Of a stretch of DNA of 64,000 nucleotides, positions 11,090 to 22,639 are shown piece after piece. Each line of letters starts with the position of its first letter. Within the stretch, counting starts at the first letter, position 1. Under the pieces are notes generated by a model, which saw only the letters and a program-made list of their open reading frames with translations, was not told where the DNA came from and did not search any database. The translations under genes were made by a program, and so were the position numbers. Source of the stretch: Apoda limacodes (lineage: Eukaryota; Arthropoda; Insecta; Lepidoptera; Limacodidae). The stretch covers positions 19,609,521-19,673,520 of the forward strand of contig OX291544.1 in assembly GCA_946406115.1 (NCBI GenBank), given 5' to 3'.

Positions 11090-12040
11090 TAAAATAATGA
11101 ATTAATTTGTTGTTTGCATTTTTGTTTTTAATGTGAAGCGCAATGAAGAGACTAGATACAGCACCAAAATCATAGATGGCATACGGTATTCTATGAGGAC
11201 ACCGTCTTTATGACGCCAGAGAAAATGCTATCGCATCTCTGTCTTTCGGAATTTTAACTTAGGGAAACATTTCCTTTATATCAGCGGTTTGGGCCACAAT
11301 GCCTTCCCTGAAGCGGTAAAGGATGTCGAGCAGAGAGCGTATTAAATCTGAGTTTCTTTTTTTGTGGGTGGAGGCCGCCAAACGTTGGTAGGTGCCAACG
11401 GATGTTACCGTGCGAATCAACACAAGAAAAATTAGGCGGAATATGTTGATGGTAAAGTTTTGGGTCGCATTCTTAAGCGTAACCCTTACTTAATACACCA
11501 GCCATAAATAGCTGATATGCTGCGGCGAACAATTCATCCCTATACATTTGTCTTTCGAGGGCCTTAAACCGCATGCAACTGATAATGCATGTGGTTAACT
11601 GTCGGGAATGATTTTCGGCAAATTTTTCTTCCAAGACAAACCCACCAATTTGACCCACCACATCAAGTTGATGGGCTGAGGATTTAATTATATTTATCGC
11701 TCACTTATCATCATCATTGGGACGTGGTGCACTTTTTTTGTTATGCCAAAATAATCGATGTCGTATTGACTTTTTATAAGAGCGTCTAAAGCGTCATAAG
11801 TTTGATTTATAAATCCAAGTAGCTTAGACGAAACGGAAAGTGTACTACGGAGTACTCTACCTAATACAGTTTTAGAAGCACAGGTTCATTTTTCTATCCG
11901 CATCGTACTTCGCGGCTTAAACATAAGTACACGTCGGGTGCGCCAATAAGAACTGTAGGAGTAATATTTGTATACGATAGTTCGTTAGATAAATCTGACG
12001 TGGTTGTAATTGTGTACAGTGGCGAGCTTAATGCCATACG
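11090..12040 (-). pseudogene. BEL/Pao retrotransposon pol fragment (protease region to RT)
   Basis: Reading the minus strand in broken frames gives, in order: an LIG/protease-like block with EPVLLK and ASKTVLGRVL (about 11990-11850), LDALIKSQYDIDYFGI (about 11790-11740), GGFVLEEKFAENHSRQLT, RFKALERQMYRDELFAAAYQ (11473-11661), then ADIKEMF near 11270 and FLWR followed by MIFGAVSS near 11150. The ADIKEMF and MIFGA..S blocks are typical of BEL/Pao reverse transcriptases, and the order from protease to RT fits Pao pol. Many frameshifts and stops; no LTR was recognised. A single fossil fragment. Only blocks with several matching residues were used. Confidence 0.7.
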
Positions 12041-12920
12041 GCATTCTCTACCAGCTAACCCCAAACTTTATATATAATGTTAAATAGTGGTGCAATAAAA
12101 CTAGGCTTAACTAACTAACAGATAAATTAAAAATACTAATACTAATACTATGATGTTTGTACTGATAATTTAAATTTATAGGTACCTGAGTGTTGAACAC
12201 GCAAACTCATGCGTGTTCCTCCAAAAAACGATCGGAATGTGAACATTTTATGAAAACCGTTACAAAATTTGGCGGGTGAGGAATGTCTAAGGGAGCTAGC
12301 GGTATCGATATAGGTGAACGAACACTTCCATCCAGATTAGTTATGAATAAATACAATATTTTATTATTTTTATTTTTTATGTAATTAATTTAATAACAAT
12401 TCATAATGTTTTGGAAATTTTCTAATAAAGATTCAGTTGAAGTAGGATTTCAGCTTGTAGGGGGGATCACATATATGTCCGAAGGTTGCCAATCAATCAA
12501 GCTTAAGTAATAAACACCAACTACTGACTCACAGACATCGCGATATTCCATTTATGCTCATATTAGAACTTAAAAATTATGTTGGCAACCTACAAAAAAT
12601 TATTATCATCGGAGCAATAGTACCAACGCAAGTTACACACAGCTACAAAAATACAAACACCTCAACACTTAGACTTAACAATTAGCATTTCCAATAAAAA
12701 ACATGTTCTTTTATATAGGTATAGGTAAATAACTATTTTTATATCCGTTTTATTTGTTTTTTCTGTCTGAAGAACGTAGATAACTCGTACCTAAGGTTTC
12801 TCGGTGGGTTTTGCAGAAATTCTACGACCGCGACTACGCGATGACGTGTCTTACTTACCTAATCTGCACGTGATGAAGTAAGTTCACATCCGTAATAAAG
12901 ATAACTTCACTTATCATCTA
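12041..12920. other. Gene-free AT-rich stretch
   Basis: No coding frame. A CTAATACTAATACTA mini-repeat lies near 12135. Nothing else recognised. Confidence 0.5.
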
Positions 12921-13110
12921 CTAGCCTTTGCCCGCGGCTCTGCCTGCGCTAAATTCACCAATTGGCGAGGAATTTCTACTGGAGCTCCTTTACAAGGAAT
13001 TTTACAAAATCGGCCTAATGTAGCCTCTTTGCATTCCATCCAAAACTACGGTGTAACTGTGCCGTAATATCGGAAACAAAATAAAATATGTCATGGTAAG
13101 TCCCGATAAA
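12921..13110 (-). mobile_element. Helitron-like (lepidopteran CTAGT-ending) fragment
   Basis: On the minus strand it ends with GCCGCGGGCAAAGGCTAGT (plus strand ACTAGCCTTTGCCCGCGGC at about 12921), the 3' end typical of lepidopteran non-autonomous Helitrons: a GC-rich hairpin area followed by CTAGT. Upstream of it the sequence decays quickly. No replicase or helicase is present. Confidence 0.6.
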
Positions 13111-13980
13111 CTATCATAATAATGTTACACAACCTCGAATATATTGGTTTAAATCAGCAAACTCCAAAAGACACATATAGGTACGAACACAGAGTACCAC
13201 CCAAATTTAAAATAAATACATACAGCCCACACAAATACAATATTCAAACACGTCTACATTTTGTCAGCCCCATAACTTTAACTTCAAGAAATTAGCTTAT
13301 ATTTACAAATAGCATCACTGTCAAATCAGATAATACTCGTAACATTTTGTACTCACAAGTTACATAGTTCAACCTTAGCCCGAATGCACACACAATATTT
13401 CCGTCTATCGCCTTGGCAGTATCGGTCGCTATTGAAGATTCCCATTCTTGATCACGTGCACAAAGCAAGAGCTTTCATCACTATCCGCGATGATGATACA
13501 TGATGATCTTTCTAATGATACGAATAAAGTATGTAATTAATTAAAGATGGAAGGTACATAATAAATGTAAAATTACTTATAGGGAACGTAATAAGACTAA
13601 CAGTATTTCACAAAACTGGATTACATTCAGTTATTGCATTTTAATATAAAACTAAACATTTGATAAAATACATTAACGAAGAAGCATCACATTAAAGTTA
13701 ATGTTTGTAATGAGTATATTTTATTTTACATTTTATTAACAACGAATAATTATAAATAATAAGTCACTTGCAAAAAGCAAGCATTTTTTCATGATTTTAT
13801 GTGATCGTCACTAATCTACTAATGATCCTAATTAAATGAATAAAGATGAAAAAATATTTGATTTAAATGCAAATAATTTATTAAACAGCAATATAATATT
13901 CAAATATGCTCGTAACAAGAAAATTGAAAAAATAATTATCGAAAATTTAAATGTTTTTCTTTGACATAGTGTTCTGATTA

Positions 13981-16900
13981 TCAGCCTCCCAGAAGACTAG
14001 CAGCTACACTGGGAGGTATACTGGCTCCTGGACCTTCGTCTTCCTCGGTGGTTTCAGATTTGTAACCTTCAATGCCAGATTTATAGTCGTTACGATACAA
14101 GATATCGTCAGTACCTCTAAAGGTGTAATGACCTTTCACAAAAATGTATTGGTTTTCCAAACCTTCGTTTTGGACTTCGCCCTCCTCTTCGCGTTCAGAA
14201 CCGTCCGAAAGTTCGTAGCTGAAAAATTTACATTTAGAAATAAGAATCATAAAATTCTAAATAACACCATTTCTTACACTAAAATTATTGAAATTATCTT
14301 TATGTGGCTTATATTTAACAAACAACTGAATCTGGGTATGACATGTATGATATATTTTCTTCAAAGACTTCAGGGAGTCTTAAACGAAGAAAGATTATTT
14401 CCATGTATGTTGTTATATTGTTTTTCCTAATTCTATGAAGATTTTGTGTATTCTTAAAATTGATGAACTAGGACTAAATAAGTCACTAGGAGTTGTTCCG
14501 AAAATCATGAAACACACGTTTTTTTTTATCAGGTATACTGAATAAATTGAATCTGTCACTTCCACTTCATTATGCAGGATATTGTTAGATAAGTGTTCAA
14601 AAATGTAAAGGTCTTAATAACTCTTTCTTTCGGATGGATACTTTGCAAATTATAAGTTTCCATCGTTAAAAAATGTGTGTCCAAAATGAATAACAAACAT
14701 AACTTCAGTTAGGAGCAAATTATCTTTGTCTTGATAAAAAAAAGAGACGACATATCGGATCCACCATCTTGAATTTACAAAAAACTTTACGAGTGAACCA
14801 GTGTAGCAAGTACCGCACAAGCAACTTCTCTTCTCTTGCCTTTTTATTTTTGAAAATTTATACATAAAGATTATTTTTATAGCAATAAAAAACAAACCGC
14901 TGGACCGATTTTGCTAAAACTCTTTTCACATCTAAGTCATGACGTGGCGTATTAATTAATATGGTCACAACAGCAATTCTTCCAATGGTCCAATGAATCT
15001 TGATATATCGAGGGGCAAATAAAGCTATCATGCATACGCACACATAGACATCACTCTAAAAATGATGGCAAACAATTCTCCAGGTCTCAAATCGTAAAGA
15101 AAATGCAAATTTAGCGATTTGGATTTTCGGACCTGTTATAATAACTTCCTCAAGAGAAGTTAAAAAATTATGCAATCCCAAACGCTCACGTACACACACA
15201 CACACACACACTTACAAACAATATTATAAAAACACATCACCTCAATGAGAAGTTAATAAAATCGATAAATATTTTTTTCGATATCCAATATAAAGACCGA
15301 TAAATCGTATTAAGATATTACAAAGTTAATTTAAAAAGTTATGAATACATTATAAGCATACATGCTATGAAACATGTTCATAATATTTAAATTAAAATTA
15401 ATGAAATGATTTTAAAATTTTAAGAATAAGGAAGTTTTTAAGTCGACAAAATGTTATTGATTTGAATATTTGACCTTCGGTATTTCTAAACTAATTTGAA
15501 TGGATATCCTAACTAATATTTATTTGTTAGTCTGTTTTTTGTTTCTTAATGTCACAAAACGTGACAGCCAATTGAGCTGGTTATTGGTTCAGAGATTATT
15601 AAAGGGATGGAGAAACACAAAGGTTTTAAGTTTTAAGTTTTAAGATTTTTCAATTTGTAATCATCACATAAGGAATTTTTAAAAAGTGCTCAAATTAAAA
15701 GTTTAAAGTACAAGAAAGCTAAACGTCAATGATATCTAGCAAATAAAACTTTCTAAAAATAGCTTACTTGTACATAAAACTTTTAATTTGAGCACTTTTT
15801 TGAAAATGAGTTTGTATTTAATGGAAATTAAAAAATGTAGTGAGGGCGCCACTTTCACTTATGTTAGCCCCTTAATCCTTAAAATCAAATATTACTGCAG
15901 AAAGCACTATTACTGAGCCGGTATTTACAGCAAACTTTATCTATAATCAAGGAGCTACCGTAAAAATCCTATACCGCCCCGCCAATAACCAAAATTAGTT
16001 ATAAGTTCCGAGCGCAGCCGCGGGAAAAATGTTTTATTATACTCTAAGAATAACACAAAAAACTCATCTGATGTATTGATTATTTAATCTCTGCGTGTTC
16101 AGGAAAAATATTATTTCTACGTATTTGTTTTATCTCGTTATCAAAAATAGTATTATTTTTGCAACCAGCAGTTTGTGAGAGCTACGGTTAATTTGCATTT
16201 GCCAAACAGAAGGCCAACCACTCGCATCAACCCTCGGGCAGTCCGTAAGATGGCAACTTCGGTAGAAAACACCAGTGCCAGACATGCCGACCGCATACGT
16301 CTAGGCTACATGTGAATCTGATCAGTGTAAATGCCTCTCCCTGACCCTCAATGAATAGTTACCATAAGTGTTTGAGATCCACTAGAAGGGCACCGGTCGA
16401 GTAACCGTGCCGAAAAATGTTTTTTAATTACCAGATGATCTATTCGTGTTTAGATGGTAAAAACGGTCACTTTTAGCAAATATGCTATATATTTAGATTT
16501 ATCCTAGAAACAATAGAAATTTCCCAAATATACCTTGTAACTACAAGTAGTTGTATATTTCTGTAAAGGCACATTTTTAAAATCAGCTTTATTCAAATTT
16601 TAAATCATAAATTACTATTTGCGGTGCTAGGAATTCTAAGATAACAGCACACATTGAATTTTTTAGTGATATTTTACCGAGTAAATACATTTGTACCTAT
16701 TTTCTGTCTTAATGGTGATACGATACACTACATAATGTATAGCAACGTGGTTTTTTTACCTGCATTTGTGACAGTAATATAGAATTGTAGAGAACCCCTC
16801 TGGCCCGTTTAGGATTTTTATTATTTTGCTTTTATTTTCTATTTAAGAGGCCAATCCTATTTAATTTTATTTAAATACCTATTGCGGTTACAGAAAGGAA

Positions 16901-17367
16901 GCTTATGACAAACGAAAGGCGTTGGCTTAATAATTAAGGTTCCCGTTAACACCTATATGGAACTGACTCCTAAAGTGGAAGTAAGTTTTAATCAATGAAG
17001 TTTTTTATCTTTAAGAATGATTAGGTTACAAATACTTACAAGAATTTGTATGATCCATTTGGATTTTTTTTGAATGAGTAGTTCAGCAGTGAAACTGGTT
17101 CAGATGAAGTTTCAGATCCTGGAGGAGGGCGAGCAAGGACTGCTGTAACCCCAAGGAACAACACCGTTAACTGTAATCAAAAAAGTTGATATTTCGTGTG
17201 GAAATCTGTTTGACGCAGTTGTGTTTGACGAACTTCATTTTACCTATTTAAAATTACGCAATATTTTTAACTGTCTTCCATAAATGTAACCTTAAAAATT
17301 TTCGAATCTAACCATGAAAGACAGGCTAATTAAATATAAATTTATATTAGTAACTCACCACTTTCAT
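13981..17367 (-). CDS. Cuticle protein gene A (RR-1-like, chitin-binding), three exons
   Basis: A secreted structural protein of the insect exoskeleton, expected to bind chitin. Coding exons: 17367-17359 (ATGAAAGTG, donor gtgagt), 17170-17040 (acceptor ttacag, donor gtaagt) and 14218-13981 (acceptor ttttcag, stop TGA). Exons join in frame to 125 residues. Residues 1-16 (MKVLTVLFLGVTAVLA) are a signal peptide, probably cut before RPPPGSE. The Chitin_bind_4 domain starts at about residue 44 with YKFFYELSDGSEREEEGEV and continues through IFVKGHYTFRGTDD; the C terminus is GASIPPSVAASLLGG. The DENGY-type block of the consensus is diverged (SGIEGYKSE). The length is typical of larval/pupal RR-1 proteins. 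A polyadenylation signal AATAAA lies at 13882-13877, about 100 bases past the stop. The first intron is 188 and the second 2821 bases; intron 2 holds repeats. The frame is intact and likely functional. The assignment is strong; stage and tissue cannot be told. Confidence 0.93.
14880..15135. repeat. Interspersed repeat in intron 2 of gene A
   Basis: A CTGGACCGATTTTGCTAAAA core, a GATATATCGAGGGGC block and TCTAAAAATGATGGCAAAC form a repeat of a type common in Lepidoptera, probably a non-autonomous DNA element. It is shared with copy B (31775-32095), so it predates the duplication. Confidence 0.5.
15188..15212. repeat. Short CA microsatellite
   Basis: About eleven CA dinucleotides in intron 2 of gene A. 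It is not at the position matching the long CA tract of copy B. Confidence 0.8.
15630..15875. mobile_element. TTAA-flanked foldback insertion present only in copy A
   Basis: Copy A reads TTAA, about 246 bases, TTAA, then TCCTTAAAATCAAAT; copy B has a single TTAA at the same place (32493-32496). The inserted DNA contains a long imperfect hairpin: the arm from 15681 (AAAAAGTGCTCAAATTAAAA) pairs with 15801-15777, and the pairing continues inward through GTACAAG/CTTGTAC. TTAA target duplication is the hallmark of piggyBac-type elements, so a non-autonomous relative is likely, although the ends are not clear inverted repeats. Confidence 0.7.
16190..16425 (-). mobile_element. Degenerate LINE reverse transcriptase fragment (copy A)
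   Basis: The minus strand preserves WH, then LPKLPSYGLPEG and short pieces of the preceding DxxxAFDRVWH region, together with a fragment ending TCGGCACGGTTACTCGACC that matches the YGFRHGRST area of 1-240. Segments of the RT are joined with material missing in between. It lies in intron 2 and is shared with copy B (32810-33060). Confidence 0.6.
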
Positions 17368-17390
17368 AATCTCGATGTGGCAATTGAGTT

Positions 17391-17427
17391 AAAAGTGAGC
17401 TACCACATTTGTTATTCGGGCTTTTAT
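17391..17427 (-). promoter_or_regulatory. Core promoter of cuticle gene A
   Basis: On the minus strand, a TATA-like ATAAAAG (17427-17421) lies about 28 bases before a TCACTT initiator-like site (near 17397), which is about 30 bases before the start ATG at 17367. The same element and spacing occur at gene B and at the orphan exon at 41838, which supports function. Confidence 0.7.
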
Positions 17428-17429
17428 GC

Positions 17430-18130
17430 TCTAAGAATTATGTGTCTATTGAATTTGTAAATGCAAATATGTTTCGATTTAACAATTAACCTTTGACATT
17501 ACAAAATGATATATATCATTATGTTAGACGTTAGAGGTAAAGTTCCGAATATTTTTTTTAATATTATATTTAAATAAACACGACTTTATTTTACAAGAAT
17601 GTAGCGTTTTTACCAATTCATATACTGAGTAACAAATGAAGCGGATCCCTATATAAAACATTTAGATATTTACATATATAGAGTAAGTATCTTATTGGAA
17701 ATGCTTATAGTTGAGTCTAAGAGAAAGCGGGCTAAGTATTGAGGTGCTCAATCGTTTGTATCTTTGTTACTGTGTTGTAACTTGAGTAAAGTTGCTCCGA
17801 ATTTTTTTTTTATTTTTTTTGTACCTGAGTAGTTGGGGCTTATATAAATTTTAGGTTCTGGCATAAGAAGGAGGTTACGGAGATATAGGATTCAAAAGGG
17901 ATGTAACTAGTAGTTAAGCAATCAAAAGACGTATATGATAGAAACTATTTTATGAAGGGGTCAGGGAAAAAACAGCTTCAGTCACATTTTTTATTTTTCA
18001 ACTGACAATGCAGCCTGAATAAATATATCCGTATCTTTGTTCTGTTAAAACAAACAAGACAATAACATTTGTAGCCACTAAGATATTCTGTTTTAAAAAT
18101 ACGTTTACATGGTAAAAATAATAATATATA
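17430..18130. other. Intergenic region upstream of gene A
   Basis: No coding sequence seen. It holds conserved blocks shared with copy B (37970-38600), which may include the regulatory DNA of the cuticle gene. No specific factor site is claimed. Confidence 0.5.
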
Positions 18131-18312
18131 CCAACCAACACCTTTTTTGTAAATAGCGGAGTTTTGAATTAAGACCTCTTTTATGGATTTGTCATATTTT
18201 TTAAGCTTAAGGATTATATGTGTTTTTTACCTGAAAAGAACCTGCTTTCATTATACAGTCCACACTATTTTCATTTGGTCCTTCGAGCCGGATCCGAACC
18301 AGCGACCAATTG
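18131..18312. mobile_element. Copy-A-only insertion with tRNA-Tyr 3' complement (possible LTR end and primer-binding site)
   Basis: Compared with copy B (38600-38630) about 180 bases are added. Near the right end the plus strand reads TTTGGTCCTTCGAGCCGGAT and continues for about 15 more bases. Its reverse complement is the T-arm and acceptor stem of tRNA-Tyr, including a 3'-terminal CCA that is not encoded in eukaryotic tRNA genes. This is what a tRNA-primed LTR retrotransposon (TGG + acceptor complement) or a retroposed mature tRNA would leave. The match of more than 30 bases is longer than a usual 18-base primer site. Confidence 0.55.
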
Positions 18313-18319
18313 TTATCTT

Positions 18320-20380
18320 TAAATTGGTAATATCTTACTTTTTTCATCATGGGACAAAAACTGTTCTCCTTCATATAGTTTCCTTTTTTGCTACTTGGCG
18401 AGGGAACCGTAGAAACGTTGGATTTCATAGGCAGTTAGGTAAAAGATAGATGGGTTAAAGAAATTTATTAAAGGCAGCAAGAATTAAAAAAAAACAGTGT
18501 CAACGCCATGTTATATAAGTATTATAGCTCTGTGGTTGTCAGTCATCCAATCAATAAAAAATGTTTTATTAAACTAAGTTTAAAGAACATGTGTGAATAG
18601 TCAGTATTAATTACTAGTTAGGTACAGTAAAATATGTTTACAAAGATGATGATCTGTGTCTAAAAGAGCTTAATAGAGCTTTAAAGAGCTCAATTATTAG
18701 AAAATAAAAATTAAATACAATCAAGATATTAATTTTGAAAACATCTTATATATTAGTATAAAATTATTATTTATATAAAATCTCGTTTTACATCATCTCC
18801 ATTGCCAAAACAACAAAAATTAAAAACAGTCATTTCATTTTGTTGTTTAGTTTTCAAAATAAAATCTAAGATTACATTTTTATTATATTGTATTTATATT
18901 TGATTTATTTTTTTATGTTTGATTTTATTAAAATAATAAATTTAATAAAAGAATCTGTGTTGTAATATTTAAAAAATAAAGTAAATTGGTAAAGCTCTAA
19001 ACCACAAAGTTGTTTATTAAGCATACATAATTTTTAATTATCTTCTTCAAATTACATCAGGGGTGCAGCATGCAAAGCGTCAAAACTGCACAATGCTTTG
19101 AATTTATATGAAAAACCCAAGAAATAAAATAATTAATACATAGTACTTCCACGATAAATTTTCATTACTTTTATTTTTCCATACGTATGACCCCTAGTTT
19201 TAAATATAAACAATAACTCAATAGTAATGAAACTGCATCAATGTAAAATTTTACTTACCTGCAATGAATGTTAATTCGTATGCCTACCAGCTCGGTGGTG
19301 ATTAAATTAAACATAAATGTTTAATTTTATAGGACTTTTACAACAGGGACGACTTATGCAGAGAGTGGTGGTGGAAAAAAATGGTAGTTAAAAGTCCCGT
19401 GCTTTTTGTGACTAAGGCATTAAATTTGGTATTAAGGTTAAAAATGTTAAATATAAATATACTGTTTTAACATTTTAAGACAAGGATGAGTCAAAAAGTG
19501 GTTAAAAGTTTATAATTTTTTTTTATGATTTTGATGTAATATAGTATACAGCTTCAAAAATTCTTATAACTTTTTACGGAAGAGATGGATTTTTATTGTT
19601 AAATAGAGCTCTAAAATTGATTTTAAAAGTTTTTGAATAAATGGACATGAAAGTCAGTATACAGTTTAAATAAGAAAAAATACAGCTAATAAAAACACCT
19701 CTATGTCACTTAGCGAGACATTTTGCTAATGTTTCATTATTATACTGTCTTTGGCACTGTGATAATATATAACATATACTATGCTTTTCATTAGACTATC
19801 TATCTAGAGGACTTGCGGCTTGAGAAGCGCTCTATAGGTATTACTTTTGTTGGGAAACATCAAAAGAGATTCTCTTCTATAGTATTATTAGGTATACTTT
19901 ATGCCCTAGTGTCGGAGGATGCATCACACCAACATGTACACTTAAACATATACATACAAGCATTTACAGACTTTGTAGAACTTAACGTAATTTTGTTCCC
20001 TGCTTACAGATGGGCAATAAATGCATACCATTCAATTTACCGAGACTTTGCCAACAAGCCTAATAAAATAATAAATGACAATTGTACACTTGTTACATAG
20101 CAATCATGTTAGAACTCGGTTCTTCAAATAAAAAACCCAATGTAATGTAACCACTTTGCATCTTTGTCATTATAACTAATAAAGAAAGAAAATAATGTGT
20201 TTCATTAAGGAAAGTCGTGATTGATTCATTCTTTAGCTCAAAACTTCCGTTGGGACGCAATAAGAAACTGTGTAGAAACCATGTTCAAAGATATTTTTAC
20301 GGAGTAATTATTCAAAGGTTTGAGCTTTCAATATTTGTAAATGTTTACAATGTCTTTCCTCTAGACCTTTTAGTTAACAT
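18320..20380. other. Intergenic region of copy A, no gene recognised
   Basis: AT-rich, mostly collinear with copy B 38620-40660. The open frame at 19813-20100 (plus) lacks any recognisable domain and is mostly absent from copy B, so it is not called. Confidence 0.5.
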
Positions 20381-20383
20381 TTA

Positions 20384-20440
20384 TTGCCTCAGACGTCGTA
20401 CGTCCTCACTGCGGAGGCTTTCTTCGGAGAAAGGAGGTAA
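20384..20440 (-). repeat. Fragment of an RTE-like/SINE 3' tail
   Basis: The plus strand shows ATTGCCTCAGACGTCGTACG and AAAGGAGG, similar in layout to the ATTGCCTCAGCCGTTATACA block at about 24983. The matching place in copy B is 40668-40730. Confidence 0.4.
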
Positions 20441-21184
20441 AACATAAAAGCACAAGTTTTTAGTATAAAAGTTTAGGCAACAATGCCTGTAAAATATAAT
20501 ACCTATAAAAAAATAATGTCTTTGACGTGCAATAAAGAGAGTTAAGATTTTGGTAAAATAATCATTGCATTATCCTAAATAATTGATTACCATAAGATCT
20601 CTTGATTATGATTAAAGTATTCTTCGTTTACCCTTATCGTTATGACTTAAGTAATAGGATCCGGCAGAAAAGGTTTTTCCGCGGGAACACTCAAACCGGA
20701 ATATTCCTTATTCTTTTCAGATCCTCTAGAGAGTTTGAAGCTTCGAGCAATACCTGCTGCGTCAAAAATGACGTAACCCAGTCGTTTTTTTTCCATTTTT
20801 TCCTTTAACTTGATTTAATATTATTAATATTTCGAACTTAATCTGCCTATGCCACGCCGACACAGCTTAGTTTTATATATACTCATATATAATAGTGAAG
20901 AAATTTTAGCGTCGGTTCAGTAGGTAGCTACAAATCCCTTACATAAAAACCAATAATTTCACTTATTTATTGTTTTAGTGTTGTTGTATCCTGCCTATTG
21001 CAATTTCACCTTTAATAATATAAATTATTGAACATAATGTATGAACATATGTCAATTACTTTAGTTATCAATTACATAATATTTCTTTATTTTGAATCTT
21101 ATTGCATACGTAAAGGAACTCTGACCATAAATTGACTGCAGTATCCGTGACCAAATTATTACATTTAATAAAACTATCCATACA

Positions 21185-21480
21185 AAGTCGGTAAGTCGGT
21201 GGTGGCCGAGGGGTTTAAATTTCACTTTACGTCCCAAGTGGCGGGGGTTCGAACCCCGGGGTCGGCGTGTACCAATGAGGAGTCTTTTCTTAATTTCTCA
21301 ATTACACTGATTTATTTATTCACAACACTGGCTTTTCGGTGAAGGAAAACATCGTGAAGAAACTTGCTTACGTCAAAAAAAAAGACGTATGTGAAGTCCA
21401 CAATCCGCAGTGAGTCCGCGTGTGGACTTTATGACCCGAATCACCCTCGTTGAGGGTAGGCCGCGCCCTAGGCTGGCTAG
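21185..21480 (+). repeat. tRNA-derived SINE with RTE-like tail (copy A only)
   Basis: Head: A box TGGCCGAGGGG at 21203-21213 and B box GGTTCGAACCC at 21246-21256, the spacing of a tRNA with a Leu/Ser-like D-arm. The body holds GTGAAGGAAAACATCGTGAA, AATCCGCAGTGAGTCCGCG and ACTTTATGACCCGAATC, the conserved 3' block of lepidopteran RTE-type LINEs/SINEs. Copy B has no counterpart, so it is either a later insertion in A or a loss from B. Confidence 0.75.
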
Positions 21481-22084
21481 AATCCATACAAAATACGTAA
21501 TATTTGTCACGAGTTACCTGATCTTGCATAAAAATTATTGAGTCTGGCTGGTTTTTATGTGAAATAAGATCAAAATTTGTAAATTATTGTATTATAGTTA
21601 AGACCGCCTATATGCTGATTTTCTTTTTGTTCTTTATCGTTTTTTTTTGTCTATTCTTATTTGTGCAGTAAAGTATTACTACTATCACTACTATTTTGTT
21701 TACATATATGTATACATGGACCTTGCTGCAAGCAATATTATTCGTAGTAGGGTGCTACCTCTGCTAAGGGTTAGTTCTTCTTCATAGAAACCCTTACCTA
21801 ACCTCAGCTCAGTTACAGAAACTTCTTTTCCTTTTAATTTTGAAGCATTTACAGGCATAGGTTATAAGAATAATACAAAAATAAAATAAAATATACGCTG
21901 GCAAATGTCTAAACCGGTATAACCTACAACTTTATTAAAACCGGTGATCTAGAATTTATTTATTTTTGTATTTTGAGCAAATAAAGAAATATGCAAGATA
22001 CTTTTATTTATATCTAAGATTTTTTTTGTAAATTTTTGAAGTTTACAATTATGTATAAATAATAATAACAATAAATATTTTGTA

Positions 22085-22320
22085 AATTACACACAACACC
22101 GTCGGCCCCCAAAATAAGCAAAGCTTGTGTTATGGGATATGGGAGACAACGGATACAAATACATAAACATTACTTTTTGTTTGTAAATACATACATATAT
22201 ATAAATACACCCAGAATCAAGACAAACACAAATGTTTATATTATCACATTAATGTTTGTCCAGTGCGGGAATCGAACCCACAGCCTTTTGCACAGTACCA
22301 ACGAGGCTGCGAGGGAGTTG
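22085..22320 (-). repeat. tRNA-derived SINE (copy A)
   Basis: On the minus strand the head has TCCCTCGCAGCCTCGTTGGT (A box, 22317-22298) and GGGTTCGATTCCC (B box, 22279-22267), followed by a body with GTTTGTCTTGATTCTGGGTG and ACACAAGCTTTGC. This is a common lepidopteran SINE. Copy B keeps the head and part of the body (41385-41540). Confidence 0.7.
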
Positions 22321-22627
22321 ATATACAATTGTCATATAACTGAAAAAAAAATAATCACACACTTATTTGATTAAGTACGAAGTTAACTGAAGGCATTAAA
22401 TTGACAAATATTTCAGCCTTCCCACACAATCTGTCCTTCAGATCTAAGAAAATCACATAAATTTGTACAAAGTAACAAAATACTATTATTTCTATATAAC
22501 ACATATTACAACTTTAAGTGTCACTGAAGCTTTTGAAATTAAACCTTTTTTTTCCCAAATTTATCTTACTTCTGACTTTAACAACAAAAATAGATTAAAT
22601 TTAATTATGTCTATAAAATTAACTCAC

Positions 22628-22636
22628 CACTCTCAT
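22628..22636 (-). other. Orphan first exon of a cuticle gene (copy A)
   Basis: The minus strand reads CCGAGATTATGAGAGTG followed by the donor gtgagtt. It mirrors exon 1 of gene A (CGAGATTATGAAAGTG, then gtgagtt) in codon phase, donor and preceding bases. No exon 2 or 3 of a separate gene was found between here and gene A. It could splice in frame to exon 2 at 17170 as an alternative first exon (M-R-V in place of M-K-V). The stretch that carries the TATA box in copy B (41900) is deleted here. Confidence 0.6.
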
Positions 22637-22639
22637 AAT

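Noticed and set aside
19813..20100. 95-codon open frame between the cuticle genes
   Set aside because: No ATG context, domain or signal; the sequence is largely missing in copy B, which would be odd for a gene.
21185..21260. Functional tRNA gene
   Set aside because: A and B boxes are good, but the acceptor stem and anticodon arm do not close and the sequence continues into a SINE body.
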